Origin: a virus
Direction: 5' to 3' (one strand)
IMG/VR virus record: IMGVR_UViG_3300046755_000360
Coordinates: 1-41,923 of that record
DNA: 41,923 bases
How positions within the stretch are numbered: the stretch's first letter is position 1; each line of letters opens with the position of its first letter. The notes beneath the pieces are model-generated. The model was not told the origin of the DNA. It made no database searches and worked only from the letters and a program-made list of their open reading frames with translations. The translations under genes were made by a program, and so were the position numbers. Shown here in pieces: positions 21,943-30,411 of the stretch.

Positions 21943-22208
21943 GTGCTTCAACCATGGTCCGCATTGGCGGCGAGTTGATCGACATCAGCAAGCCCTGCGA
22001 TGTGCACACGGCTCTGCTAAAGGTGCAGCTGAAGCTGGCAACGGGAAGCTTGCGGGAAACCGTTCGCATCGATGGCGAGGAAGTAACCTTCTCACGCGCA
22101 AACGATCGCCGCCTCGCGGCGCTTATATTGCAGTACCGCGAGCTTTGCCCGGAGGCGCGTCAAAGCAAGCCCCGAACGCGATATGCGAAGCGCTTTCGCT
22201 TCAATTAA
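21939..22208 (+). CDS. Small head protein, gpW-like position
   Basis: 89-residue basic protein, coupled to the portal stop by ATGA. The pattern SKPCDVHTALLKVQLKLATGSLRETVRIDGEEVTFSRANDRRLAALILQYRELC is that of small lambda-type head completion proteins of the gpW group (two helices flanking a beta hairpin). Lambda has gpW before the portal; here it follows. The assignment is based on pattern and position. Confidence 0.6.
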   Translation: MSASTMVRIGGELIDISKPCDVHTALLKVQLKLATGSLRETVRIDGEEVTFSRANDRRLAALILQYRELCPEARQSKPRTRYAKRFRFN

Positions 22209-22225
22209 CCGACAAGGAGAAAGAT

Positions 22226-23296
22226 ATGCCCGTCTTGGTAGACGGCGAACTCGTGCTTTACGGGTTCGTCGGCGATGACTTTTGGGATGAGGGCTTCACT
22301 TCCACTCAGGTGCTCGATGCCTTGGCGGAAATTGGAGCCGAAACCGATCTTACAGTGCGCATTAATTCCGGCGGCGGCTTTAGCCACGAAGGTATTGCGA
22401 TCTACAACGCGCTGACCCGGCACAAGGGCAATGTTCGCGTGGAAATTGACGCCATCGCCGCGAGCGCCGCCTCGATCATCGCCATGGCCGGTGACCAAAT
22501 CTTGATGCGCCGTGGCGCTGACATGATGATCCATGATCCGTCTGGCGTCACATTCGGAACCGCAGCTGATCATGAGCAAGCGGTCACCCGCCTCAATCAT
22601 CACGCCAGCAGCATGGTCAGCATCTACGCTGAACAGTCCGGCGAAGACCCTGATGCCATCCGCGCGGATATGAAGGCGGAAATCTGGCTGAACGGCGAAG
22701 AGGCTGTGGCGCGCGGCTATGCAACCGAAACGGATGATACCGAAGCGACCGAAGTCGCCGCATTTCCCTACCAGATTTACTCACACGCTCCGAAGCGACT
22801 GACCTCACAGGCAAAGCAAGAGGGTTGGCGCATCGAGAGCTTTTTTCGACCAACGGCGTCTGCCGCAAAACCCAAGGCCCTTGAAAAGGAGAAACCCAAC
22901 ATGGCACAAAAACCTGAAGCGGCGAACAACAAAGCCGCCGATACGGCAAACAGCCCGCAGCCCGGGAGCGCCACCGCAACCACTGCGGCTGACGTTAAAG
23001 CGCGCATCAAAGCCATCACTGAAGATGATGCCGCCCAAGGGTATCAAGCTCTCGCCAAGCATCTGGCTTTCGATACCGACATGCCTGCCGATGAGGCCAT
23101 CGCGACACTGAAAGCGGCGGTATCCGATGCTCCGACCGATCAAAGCGATCCGGCCCCGGACCCTGCGCAATACCAAGCAAGCCGCAGCGCCGCGGCGGAC
23201 TTGGCCCAGCCCGCTCAGCGCGACACCGCCAAGCCGAAGGCCGCCATCAACACCGGGAGCATCTACGCCGCCCGCCGCATCGCAAAGGAGGCATAA
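22226..23296 (+). CDS. Head maturation protease (ClpP/S14-like) with scaffold domain
   Basis: 356-residue protein. Residues 1-175 form a ClpP-type serine protease: oxyanion glycines RINSGGG (46-51), S80 in DAIAASAASII as the likely nucleophile, and H103 in MMIHDPSG; WLNGEEAVARGYATE ends the domain. The remainder (from about 226) is an alanine/lysine-rich scaffold tail, also made separately from an internal start, as in lambda C/Nu3. AAGGAG six bases before ATG 22226 fixes the start. It should cut scaffold and itself during head maturation. Confidence 0.92.
   Translation: MPVLVDGELVLYGFVGDDFWDEGFTSTQVLDALAEIGAETDLTVRINSGGGFSHEGIAIYNALTRHKGNVRVEIDAIAASAASIIAMAGDQILMRRGADMMIHDPSGVTFGTAADHEQAVTRLNHHASSMVSIYAEQSGEDPDAIRADMKAEIWLNGEEAVARGYATETDDTEATEVAAFPYQIYSHAPKRLTSQAKQEGWRIESFFRPTASAAKPKALEKEKPNMAQKPEAANNKAADTANSPQPGSATATTAADVKARIKAITEDDAAQGYQALAKHLAFDTDMPADEAIATLKAAVSDAPTDQSDPAPDPAQYQASRSAAADLAQPAQRDTAKPKAAINTGSIYAARRIAKEA
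22901..23296 (+). CDS. Nested scaffolding protein (Nu3-like internal start)
   Basis: In-frame internal start within the protease gene: ATG 22901, nine bases after a near-consensus AAAAGGAG (22884-22891), would give a 131-residue protein starting MAQKPEAANNKAADTA. The composition (A, K, D, P-rich, helical, ending ARRIAKEA) suits a scaffold. It matches the lambda gpC/gpNu3 arrangement. Confidence 0.75.
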   Translation: MAQKPEAANNKAADTANSPQPGSATATTAADVKARIKAITEDDAAQGYQALAKHLAFDTDMPADEAIATLKAAVSDAPTDQSDPAPDPAQYQASRSAAADLAQPAQRDTAKPKAAINTGSIYAARRIAKEA

Positions 23297-23299
23297 GCC

Positions 23300-23680
23300 A
23301 TGGAAAATGTAACTATGCAGACCCGCAATCTGTCCTTTCTGCTTTCTGAGGCAGCAGGGCAGCGCTCGCGCAACGCCGGCACGATTGCCTCGGGCGCGGG
23401 TAAGCTCGCGCCCGGCACCGTGCTGGGCAAAGTCGACGCCTCCGGCGAGTACATTCCTTCGCCCGCCGCCTCAGTCGTTGGTAAAGAGGGTGGAGAGACC
23501 GCCGTGGCCATTCTTGCCTATGGCGTAGACGCGACTGACGAGGCCGTTGAGGTGGCCATCATCGATCGTGATGCCGAAGCCAAGCTGCCGATGCTGTCTT
23601 TTGACGCCTCGGTGGATGATCAGACAAAAACCGATGCGAAGGTGGCGCAGCTGGACGCTGTCGGCATCCGCGTGCGCTAA
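23300..23680 (+). CDS. Head decoration protein (GpD-like)
   Basis: 126-residue lambda GpD-family capsid-stabilising protein. The family signature is seen in the order N-terminal arm (SFLLSEAAGQRSRNAGTIASG), GTVLGKVDASGEYIP, then AVAILAYGVDATDEAVEVAIIDRDAEAKL. GGAGG eight bases before the ATG is a strong site, as expected for an abundant product. Lies between scaffold and capsid, as in lambda. Confidence 0.92.
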   Translation: MENVTMQTRNLSFLLSEAAGQRSRNAGTIASGAGKLAPGTVLGKVDASGEYIPSPAASVVGKEGGETAVAILAYGVDATDEAVEVAIIDRDAEAKLPMLSFDASVDDQTKTDAKVAQLDAVGIRVR

Positions 23681-23693
23681 GGAGACAGCCACC

Positions 23694-24701
23694 ATGGAAC
23701 AATTCAACGACCCGCAGTTCAGCGTTATCGCCCTCACGGCCGCGCTCAACGACCAACCCTTCGTCCCGGGCCAGATCGGCGATCTCGGGATCTTCGAAGA
23801 AGATGGGGTGAATGTCACGACCGTCGAAGTCGAAGAGGAAAACGGCGTTCTCGATCTCATCGAGCCCACTCCGCGCGGCGCGCCTGGGGTGACCATTGGT
23901 GACAGTGAGCGCAACAAGATTCCGTTCAACATGGATCACTTTGAGATCAATGACGCGGTCTATGCCGATGAAGTGCAAGGGGTGCGAGCGCTTGGCAGCG
24001 ATGACGCCCTGGAGACAATCCAATCGCGCATCGATTCAAAGCAAGAGCGTCATGCCCGCGCCATGGACAACACGTTGGAGCATTACCGGGTTGGCGCCAT
24101 CAAGGGCCTAATCGTCTCGAAGTCAGGCCGGGTGCTCCACAACCTCTATGATCGCTTCGGCATTGCTGTCCCCAATGCGGTGAACCTCGGCATCGGCGCG
24201 GGCGAAGTGGCAAATCTCGGCGAACTCCTCGACGGCGTGACGCATTCCGTCGAAGACGATCTCGATGCAAATTACGATCACTTGCACGTTTTGACCGGTC
24301 GTACCTTCCACACGAAGATGTGGACCCAGAAGGTTGTCCGCGAAACATTCCTGAACACAAATGCGGCCGAGGTTCTGCGGCGTGGCATCCCGCGCGTCTT
24401 TGAATTTGGCGATATGGTATTTGAGCGCTATCGCACGGGGCGCAAAGCCAAGACGGCAAACAACAACGCCGCCTATATCGCAGATGATGAGGCCCGGCTG
24501 TTCCCAGTAGGCGTTCCTGAGATGTACCTGACCCGGTTTGGTCCGGCGGATTACGAGGAAACTGTCAACACAATCGGCCTGCCCCGCTACGCACGTCAGT
24601 ATGCGATGCCAAATGGCAAGGGGCGGCACCTCGATGCGCAGATGAACGTCATCAACCTGTGCACCCGTCCAGGCGCGCTGCGCCGCCTGACCATCGCCTA
24701 A
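23694..24701 (+). CDS. Major capsid protein (GpE family)
   Basis: 335-residue major capsid protein of the lambda GpE family: the N-terminal arm (PQFSVIALTAALNDQPFVPGQIGDLGIFEEDGVNVTTVEVEEENGVLDLI), RSKQERHARAMDNTLEHYRVGAIKGLI-like central helix, and the C-terminal VGVPEMYLTRFGPADYEETVNTIGLPRYARQ. AAGGAG nine bases before ATG 23694 sets the start. A strong hairpin follows the stop. Confidence 0.95.
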   Translation: MEQFNDPQFSVIALTAALNDQPFVPGQIGDLGIFEEDGVNVTTVEVEEENGVLDLIEPTPRGAPGVTIGDSERNKIPFNMDHFEINDAVYADEVQGVRALGSDDALETIQSRIDSKQERHARAMDNTLEHYRVGAIKGLIVSKSGRVLHNLYDRFGIAVPNAVNLGIGAGEVANLGELLDGVTHSVEDDLDANYDHLHVLTGRTFHTKMWTQKVVRETFLNTNAAEVLRRGIPRVFEFGDMVFERYRTGRKAKTANNNAAYIADDEARLFPVGVPEMYLTRFGPADYEETVNTIGLPRYARQYAMPNGKGRHLDAQMNVINLCTRPGALRRLTIA

Positions 24702-24726
24702 AGCCGCAAAAATTTCTGTGAGATCA

Positions 24727-24750
24727 GGCCCGCCGGTAATTCGGCGGGCC
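24727..24750 (+). repeat. Hairpin after capsid gene
   Basis: Nine-base perfect arms GGCCCGCCG (24727-24735) and CGGCGGGCC (24742-24750) around a 6-base loop, with no T-run. A second, imperfect hairpin follows at 24761-24788. Likely an mRNA-stabilising or partial termination element between the capsid gene and less abundant products. Confidence 0.75.
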
Positions 24751-24811
24751 CTTGGCTGCATTCCCGAGCGCCGCGAGGCGTTTCGGAATTTAGCCCCAAG
24801 AGGAGACGATC

Positions 24812-25189
24812 ATGGCCAAGAGTAAAAAGAAATGGGTGGCGTTCCGGACGAATGCCACGGTTCCTGCTGAGGTGATCGGCGCGGAAAAGGATCAAAAGAT
24901 GCAGGTTGGTGAGTCCGTCTTACTTCCGGCCGATTACGCCGACCACGTTGTTCATGAAGGCTTTGCTGAGAAAAGTCAGGCGCCAAAGAAATCTGAGCCT
25001 AAAGCATCCGGCGGGCAGTCAGAAGAAGGGAAGGCCGAGGCTGCAAAGCTCAAAGCCGCCCAAGACCGCGTTGATGACCTGAATGCCGAAGAGTCCGAAA
25101 TGTCAGAGGGCGACGATGGCTGGGATGATCTGATCAAGGAACTCGAAGAAGCGGAAGCTGAACTGACAGCCCTGAAACCGGCGTCGTAA
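24812..25189 (+). CDS. Hypothetical head protein (FI-like position)
   Basis: 125 residues. A basic, beta-like N-terminus (KKKWVAFRTNATVPAEVIGAEKDQKMQVGESVLLPADYADHVV) precedes a very charged coiled-coil tail (AEAAKLKAAQDRVDDLNAEESE...LIKELEEAEAELTAL). GAGGAG lies six bases before the start. It has the place and acidic nature of lambda FI, which aids DNA packaging, but the sequence is not recognisably that family. Confidence 0.6.
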   Translation: MAKSKKKWVAFRTNATVPAEVIGAEKDQKMQVGESVLLPADYADHVVHEGFAEKSQAPKKSEPKASGGQSEEGKAEAAKLKAAQDRVDDLNAEESEMSEGDDGWDDLIKELEEAEAELTALKPAS

Positions 25190-25560
25190 TGGACAGGAGC
25201 CTGCGCCAAGACTTGATGGCCGAGGTGGATGATGTGTGGGCGGAAATGGTCCGCCATCTTCCACTGACCGATGGTCGCCGAGACGTCGATCGCGATGCCG
25301 TGGAGTTTATCGCGGTTTTGCGGACCGGGGATCGTAACGTGGAGCGGCTGAACTTCGGCCGCGGAAACAGCGCGCGCTCGGGGGTCGCAGCGGATGGTGG
25401 ATATCTGCGGGTCGATCGGTCGGCCTATGCAACGGTCTCAATCCGCAAGGGCGACAAGATTGTTGCGATGGAGCGTGACGGGCAGCCGATCTTTGAGGTG
25501 CTGTCAGTCGACGATCGATCACACCTCAGACTAATTTGTGAACTGGGAGATGCGAACTGA
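25189..25560 (+). CDS. Head-tail connector protein (FII-like, tentative)
   Basis: 123-residue protein with N-terminal helix and a C-terminal beta-barrel-like part (VSIRKGDKIVAMERDGQPIFEVLSVDDRSHLRLICELGDAN) typical of head-tail joining proteins. Coupled to both neighbours by one-base overlaps. The call rests on position between capsid and tail genes and on this pattern. Confidence 0.6.
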   Translation: MDRSLRQDLMAEVDDVWAEMVRHLPLTDGRRDVDRDAVEFIAVLRTGDRNVERLNFGRGNSARSGVAADGGYLRVDRSAYATVSIRKGDKIVAMERDGQPIFEVLSVDDRSHLRLICELGDAN

Positions 25561-26336
25561 TGTCCTTGACGATGATGGCATTGCGCATTGCGGCCGTGCA
25601 GGCCCTGAAGGCTGGCGGGACGTTGGTCGGTGACAATGTTCTGGACAGTCAGATTTCCGCCATCGATCAGACGGCAGATGGAAAGCTGAAAAGCGACCAA
25701 AGCCGCCCCTTCATTGCAGTATATACCGACGCCGCCAAATCGCAGGACCTGAGCCAGACTGGCCTGCGCTCGAATGGCCGCATCGACGTCATGTTCAATT
25801 GCGGCGTCTCGGTCACCATGGCGGAAACCAATCGAGAGACCGGCGAGACACAGATTGTGGACCTCTTCCCAGCCACTGACGCGAATCTTGAGGCGACGAT
25901 CGACATGCTCGATTTGCAGATTACGCGCGCGCTGACAGACCCGGACAATCCGTGGGCGCAGGTATTTGCGGACTTCGTTCAGTCCTATGTGGCGAAGGAA
26001 CATGTGAGGTCGAGTAGTGCGGCAGAAAACGTGCGCCTCGCCGCAGGGCAAACCAAGATAACCGTCGACGTCTTCGCAGACCCGCGCCACGGTCAGCCTT
26101 TGGCTGAGGGCGGCCCCTGGCCTCGCTTTCTAGCCTTGATGGCCGAGCACGGCGCGCCGCAGTTGCCATTATTCCAGCAGATGCTCGGCGATCCGGCGTC
26201 TGGCCCCTATGAGGAGTTTGAGCGCCTGACCGGCATGTCGACCCGCGACGCGCATTCGCTCCGGCTCTACACCTTTGGCGGCGTGCCGCGCGATGTGGTT
26301 GTGACCGAGGTCAGTAGTGATGCGGTGCCGAACTAA
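25560..26336 (+). CDS. Hypothetical head-tail/tail completion protein
   Basis: 258 residues, alpha-beta: MSLTMMALRIAAVQALKAGGTLVGDNVLDSQI, then RPFIAVYTDAAKSQ, a strand-rich core, and a C-terminal helical domain. The N-terminal 140 residues resemble tail terminator/completion proteins that bind the tube end. The later LRLYTFGGVPRDVVVTEV is not assigned. Overlaps both neighbours by one base. Confidence 0.55.
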   Translation: MSLTMMALRIAAVQALKAGGTLVGDNVLDSQISAIDQTADGKLKSDQSRPFIAVYTDAAKSQDLSQTGLRSNGRIDVMFNCGVSVTMAETNRETGETQIVDLFPATDANLEATIDMLDLQITRALTDPDNPWAQVFADFVQSYVAKEHVRSSSAAENVRLAAGQTKITVDVFADPRHGQPLAEGGPWPRFLALMAEHGAPQLPLFQQMLGDPASGPYEEFERLTGMSTRDAHSLRLYTFGGVPRDVVVTEVSSDAVPN

Positions 26337-26881
26337 TGCGGGGCTTGCCGGAAATCATCGATGACCACCGCCGCCGCATAGCCGAATTGGAGCGACGCCT
26401 GCGGTCTCAATCCCGCATCGGCGTCGTGACAGAAGTGGATGCAGGCAGCGGCACGGCGCGGGTGAAGCTGCAAGACGGCGACCAACCGTTTCTGACGGGA
26501 TGGATACCTTGGGTGGAGCCCTCCGCGGGCGCCAACAAAACACACAACCCGCCTTCAGTGGGGCAGCAAGTGCAGATCGCATCTGAATCTGGCGACCTGC
26601 ATGACGCGGTTATTCAGGGCAGCCTGAACTCGGATGCCAATGGCCGTCCCTCCGGCGCAGGCGATGAGTACGTGATGCTGTCAGTTGGACCCGCGAAGAT
26701 AACGGTAACAGGCGGCGGGTCTGCAATCGTCTTTTCGGTCGGCGGCTACTCACTGACCCTATCTAGCGGTGGCGCGACCAATTCGGGCGGCGTGCTGACC
26801 CACGATGGCAAGGACATCGGCAAAACCCACACCCATGGCGGCGTCCTGAGCGGCCCCGCTGACACGAAACCACCAAACTAA
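26336..26881 (+). CDS. Baseplate spike protein gpV (P2-like)
   Basis: 181-residue P2 gpV-type baseplate protein, the central membrane-piercing spike. An N-terminal helix is followed by an OB-fold (RIGVVTEVDAGSGTARVKLQD...LTGWIPWVEPSAGANKTHNPPSVGQQV) and a C-terminal triple-beta-helix region. The tip carries THTHGG with H165-x-H167, the HxH motif that binds iron at the apex in P2 and phi92 spikes. It opens the baseplate gene block. Confidence 0.93.
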   Translation: MRGLPEIIDDHRRRIAELERRLRSQSRIGVVTEVDAGSGTARVKLQDGDQPFLTGWIPWVEPSAGANKTHNPPSVGQQVQIASESGDLHDAVIQGSLNSDANGRPSGAGDEYVMLSVGPAKITVTGGGSAIVFSVGGYSLTLSSGGATNSGGVLTHDGKDIGKTHTHGGVLSGPADTKPPN

Positions 26882-26892
26882 TGGAGAGAACC

Positions 26893-27117
26893 ATGGCTGA
26901 ATCCAAGAAGATCGAACCAGTTGACTATGAAGTAACCAAGGCTCGTGAAATCCAAGGCGTGCATCGCGCCGTTGGCGAGACCGTGTCCATGACGCCTAGA
27001 CAGGCGAAGTACTATTTGCCCCCGCACGGCGCAGGCTTGAAGCTGGCTGGGGATAAGCTTCCCAAGCAGAAGGTGCATGCGGAGAAGTCCCTGAAGGCAG
27101 ATAAGACCGAGGTCTGA
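26893..27117 (+). CDS. Small hypothetical protein in baseplate cluster
   Basis: 74 residues, lysine-rich, with RAVGETVSMTPRQAKYYLPPHGAGLKL suggesting a small beta/SH3-like domain. It lies between gpV and gpW. A weak GGAGAG precedes ATG 26893; the longer start 26881 overlaps the previous stop. Not a standard P2 gene; the function is unknown. Confidence 0.65.
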   Translation: MAESKKIEPVDYEVTKAREIQGVHRAVGETVSMTPRQAKYYLPPHGAGLKLAGDKLPKQKVHAEKSLKADKTEV

Positions 27118-27122
27118 TCGCT

Positions 27123-27512
27123 ATGGATCTGAACCATGAGACCGGGGCCGCGGTGGAGGGGTGGGATCATGTGGTGCAAAGCATCCAGACCATCCTCACC
27201 ACACGGCTGAATTCGCGCGTGTTTCGCCGGGAATTTGGCTCCGAGGTCCCGGCTCTGGTTGATGCGCCCATGAATGACGCGAACGTCTTAGCGCTTTACG
27301 TGGCTGTTGCAGACGCTTTGGAGCGGTGGGAGCCACGATTTGAATTGACCGACGTCGCGGTCGAGGCCGCTGAAAGCGGCGTCATGACCATGACATTGGT
27401 CGGAAGCTACCGCCCCAATGCGCACAAAGGCGATCTGGCGGCTGTGGTGGATGACACTCAAACCGTCCGCGTTGTTCGCGATCGGGTGGAAAACTGGAGA
27501 CTTGTAGCATGA
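27123..27512 (+). CDS. Baseplate assembly protein gpW (gp25-like)
   Basis: 129-residue member of the gpW/gp25 family that joins wedge and sheath in contractile tails. Family features: GWDHVVQSIQTILTTRLNSRVFRREFGSEVPALVDAPMN, followed by the ALERWEPRFELTDVAVE strand set. Sits between gpV and gpJ as in P2, and its stop overlaps the gpJ start (ATGA). Confidence 0.92.
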   Translation: MDLNHETGAAVEGWDHVVQSIQTILTTRLNSRVFRREFGSEVPALVDAPMNDANVLALYVAVADALERWEPRFELTDVAVEAAESGVMTMTLVGSYRPNAHKGDLAAVVDDTQTVRVVRDRVENWRLVA

Positions 27513-28465
27513 GCCGTTTCGCCGCTCTCGATTTGACTACCCTGCCAGACCCAACCGCCATCGGCGTTTTGGATTTCGATGCTATTCTTGAGGCGCGCCT
27601 AGTTGAGCTTGAGGCGCAGTTATCGGAGGTGTTTGATGCGCCGAAGGTGGCCGAGATTATGGCGCTCGCCCGAAACATCGCCGCGAGCCCGATGCGCTAC
27701 CTGAGCGAGACTGGCGCTGCTCGTGAACTTTATATGCAGAATCGCATTAACGAAGCCGTGCGATCAGTTTTTTTGGCAACGGCGCGCGGCGATGACCTTG
27801 ACCAGATTGGCGCAAATCGCGGTGTTGTTCGCAGGATCGTGGATGACGGTGACCCTGACAACGTTATTTTAGAAGCAGATGAAGTGTTCCGCGCACGCAT
27901 TCAGCTGGTGATCGAAGCTTTTTCACCTCACGGCACCGAAGGTTCATATGTTTATTGGGCGCTAGATGCTGATGAACGTGTTGTGGATGTTGTCATCTAT
28001 GGTCCAAACCATAAGTTGGAACCCGCAATTCCGCCTGCAGAACCAAAAATGGTTATTCTGTCGCGCGATGGTGATGGAACTGCCAGCCGAGAATTGATTG
28101 ATACAGTTTTCGCAAATTGCACCGCTGACAAACGCAGACCGGTGGCTGACAAGCTGACAGTCGAAACTGCGGTGGTTGTTCCATACGTTCTGACCGCTGT
28201 GCTTCATGTCACAACCCCGGAAACTGCTGCAAGCGTTGTTGCGGCGGCGCAGGCGGCAGCTGAAGCGTTCGTGAACAACAGACTGCGCATTGGCCGTAAA
28301 CTTTATCGCACATCGCTTGCTGCAGCACTTTCCGTTGACGGGGTCGTTGATGTTGAAATCTCGTCCCCTGCGACTGACCTGGAAATGGGACCATTCGAAG
28401 CGCCAACTTGTTCGCAGATCAATGTGACGTTGCAGTCCATTTCGGGTGGGTGGCGCGATGTTTGA
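27509..28465 (+). CDS. Baseplate assembly protein gpJ
   Basis: 318-residue P2 gpJ-type wedge protein. N-terminal PDPTAIGVLDFDAILEARLVELE, then YLSETGAARELYMQNRINEAVRSVFLATARGDDLDQIGANRGVVR, and a C-terminal SLAAALSVDGVVDVEISSPATDLEMGPFEAP. From about 27720 the codon use shifts visibly toward T/A-ending codons (GTT, TTT, CTT), a change that continues through the next two genes. Confidence 0.93.
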   Translation: MSRFAALDLTTLPDPTAIGVLDFDAILEARLVELEAQLSEVFDAPKVAEIMALARNIAASPMRYLSETGAARELYMQNRINEAVRSVFLATARGDDLDQIGANRGVVRRIVDDGDPDNVILEADEVFRARIQLVIEAFSPHGTEGSYVYWALDADERVVDVVIYGPNHKLEPAIPPAEPKMVILSRDGDGTASRELIDTVFANCTADKRRPVADKLTVETAVVVPYVLTAVLHVTTPETAASVVAAAQAAAEAFVNNRLRIGRKLYRTSLAAALSVDGVVDVEISSPATDLEMGPFEAPTCSQINVTLQSISGGWRDV

Positions 28466-29027
28466 TGTTGAAGACAGTTTTCTGCCGAAAACGGCAACGC
28501 CGCTAGCAAAGGCCATGGATGTTTTAGAGGAGCGTCTTTTTGCGTTGCCAGTCCAGATGATAAGCAAAGACCCCGAGACGGTTGATGCAGGTCTTTTGGA
28601 TCATTTGGCGTGGGAGGAATCGGTCGATGTTTGGGATGAAACATGGACGCCTGAAGTGAAACGCAACGTCATCGCCGTTGCCGCTGAGGTGCATCGCTAT
28701 AAGGGCACGCCATTTGCAATTCAGAAGGCTTTACAGGCTTTCGATGTGCGGATGGAGTTGCTGGAGTGGTGGCAGGAAGCGCCAACAGGGCAGCCCGGCA
28801 CATTCACTGTCACTGTGTTCAATGGCGCCAGTCTATCAGGGTCTGGTGATGTGGTTGTGAACATCGCCTTGATGCGCGCACTGATTTCAGTCGTGGAGCG
28901 CGCCGCGCCGGTCTCGCGTGGGTTTTATCTGCGCGTTCAAGAAGACGTGCTTTCAACATTTTATGTTTCGCCTGCCTTGAGTGAAGTCACGATTGATCGT
29001 GCAGAAATCATTATGGGGATGCCTTGA
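28458..29027 (+). CDS. Tail protein gpI (baseplate)
   Basis: 189-residue P2 gpI family protein: LDHLAWEESVDVWDETWTPEVKRNVIAVAAEVHRYKGTPFAIQKAL is the hallmark block. It joins gpJ to form the wedge and connects to fibres. Start 28458 overlaps gpJ's end by 8 bp; GTG 28446 is possible. Its T-rich codon use is unlike the head genes. Confidence 0.92.
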   Translation: MFDVEDSFLPKTATPLAKAMDVLEERLFALPVQMISKDPETVDAGLLDHLAWEESVDVWDETWTPEVKRNVIAVAAEVHRYKGTPFAIQKALQAFDVRMELLEWWQEAPTGQPGTFTVTVFNGASLSGSGDVVVNIALMRALISVVERAAPVSRGFYLRVQEDVLSTFYVSPALSEVTIDRAEIIMGMP

Positions 29028-29578
29028 TGCCAACGGGATTGATTACGAACGCGGCTGTTCCGCTTTTTGCTGCAGCCGTTGGCAATGCAACTTCTGTTGA
29101 AGTCACGCACATTGCTTTGGGTGATGGAAATGGTGCTGGATATGCCCCAAGCGCAGCGCAGACCAGTCTGGTGAATGAAAGGCTGCGCATTCCAATCGAA
29201 AACCGACGGTTCCTAGCGCCGCAGCGTTGGCGCGTTGTTGCAGAGGTTGCGGCGGACACCCCCGCATTCAGTCTGCGAGAACTTGGCTTTTTCGCAGCTG
29301 ATGGAACGATGATTGGAATTTGGGCTGGCGCTGATGTGGCGGTCAGGCCCATTGGCGTCACAGCATATCGCGTCTTTTATCATCTGGATTTGAGCGCGGC
29401 ACCGGAAGGTTCTGTTGTGATCGAAGCTGATAATGATGACTTTTATCGCCACACTTTGACTGACTTGGAAAGCCACGGCGTTCTTGGTGATGAACAAATC
29501 AAGCAGCGGTTGCTTGTTCGCGACCTTACCCGAAACCTTAAAGAATTGACGGTCCGCGTGGCCGCGCTGGAGGCTTAA
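29027..29578 (+). CDS. Tail-collar/fibre N-terminal protein (gpH-like, DUF3751)
   Basis: 183 residues matching the tail-collar fibre N-terminal domain (P2 gpH type): GLITNAAVPLFAAAVGNATSVEVTHIALGDGNG...LRELGFFAADGTMIGIWAGAD, which anchors fibres to gpI. It stops after a helix (LKELTVRVAALEA), so the adhesive shaft and tip are not fused to it; the next gene probably supplies them. TGATG overlap with gpI. Confidence 0.85.
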   Translation: MPTGLITNAAVPLFAAAVGNATSVEVTHIALGDGNGAGYAPSAAQTSLVNERLRIPIENRRFLAPQRWRVVAEVAADTPAFSLRELGFFAADGTMIGIWAGADVAVRPIGVTAYRVFYHLDLSAAPEGSVVIEADNDDFYRHTLTDLESHGVLGDEQIKQRLLVRDLTRNLKELTVRVAALEA

Positions 29579-30403
29579 ATGAGTGATCCTGATCTCGATC
29601 TGATCCAACAAACACACGACGCCCACGCCGCCCTTATGGCGCGGATCAACGGCTTTCTGGATCAAGTGGATGGCGATGTTGCTGCAGCTATCGCGCTGGC
29701 GCAGGCAGAGCTTGGCGTGCGCCAAGGGGCCTATGATGGGCTGGCCGCAAACTTGAAAGCGCTAATCGCCAGCGAGCTAACTGTAGTTTGTACGTGGAAC
29801 CCCTTGGCGGGGGCTGATGACCCTGAAAAAAACATTTACACCACGTTCGGTGCTTTAATGGATCGTATTGACGAATCCCCAGAGGGCGCGTCGATCACCG
29901 TGAATGTGTCACAGGGGGAAACCGGCATTGTCGATGAACAGCGCACCTTTGAAGGCAAGACGCTGACGATCAATTCACAGGGCGGTCCCGGTGGTTCTGG
30001 TTTGCGTTTTGATCAACGTGGCAACAATGAATTTAACGGTCTGGTTCTGCGCCGCTCCTCCGTTCGACTGAATGGCCTCACCATCGAATTTGGTGCTTTG
30101 GCGGTGCCTGCTGATCCCCTTGGGTCGGGTGCAGCTTTTGAAATCAACGGCGGTGACTGCTCTATTTTAACATCCTGTTTTTACACCTGCGTGAACAAAG
30201 GACGCATCGCCTACATGAATCACGGCACCGGTGTCTTTAAGATGCAATTCGACGGCGCATCTTTGGACGGAGACATTCAAGGTGTGAGCGCATCCAATGG
30301 GCCGAATGTTCTGTTGACTGCCCGAGCAACAACTACCGCCAACGGTGCCGCGCTCTATGACGCCGGTGTGTTCACACCCGGGGTAAATCTTCTGTTTCAA
30401 TGA
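29579..30403 (+). CDS. Putative tail fibre/receptor-binding protein
   Basis: 274 residues: a helical N-terminal 65 residues (possible trimeric coiled coil), then a parallel beta-helix-like region (GASITVNVSQGETGIVDEQRTFEGKTLTINSQGG...NEFNGLVLRRSSVRLNGLTIEFG) with regularly placed small hydrophobics, as in receptor-binding spikes. It lies directly behind the collar protein. No enzymatic residues are recognised. The role is inferred from fold and position. Confidence 0.65.
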   Translation: MSDPDLDLIQQTHDAHAALMARINGFLDQVDGDVAAAIALAQAELGVRQGAYDGLAANLKALIASELTVVCTWNPLAGADDPEKNIYTTFGALMDRIDESPEGASITVNVSQGETGIVDEQRTFEGKTLTINSQGGPGGSGLRFDQRGNNEFNGLVLRRSSVRLNGLTIEFGALAVPADPLGSGAAFEINGGDCSILTSCFYTCVNKGRIAYMNHGTGVFKMQFDGASLDGDIQGVSASNGPNVLLTARATTTANGAALYDAGVFTPGVNLLFQ

Positions 30404-30411
30404 GGCTAGAT

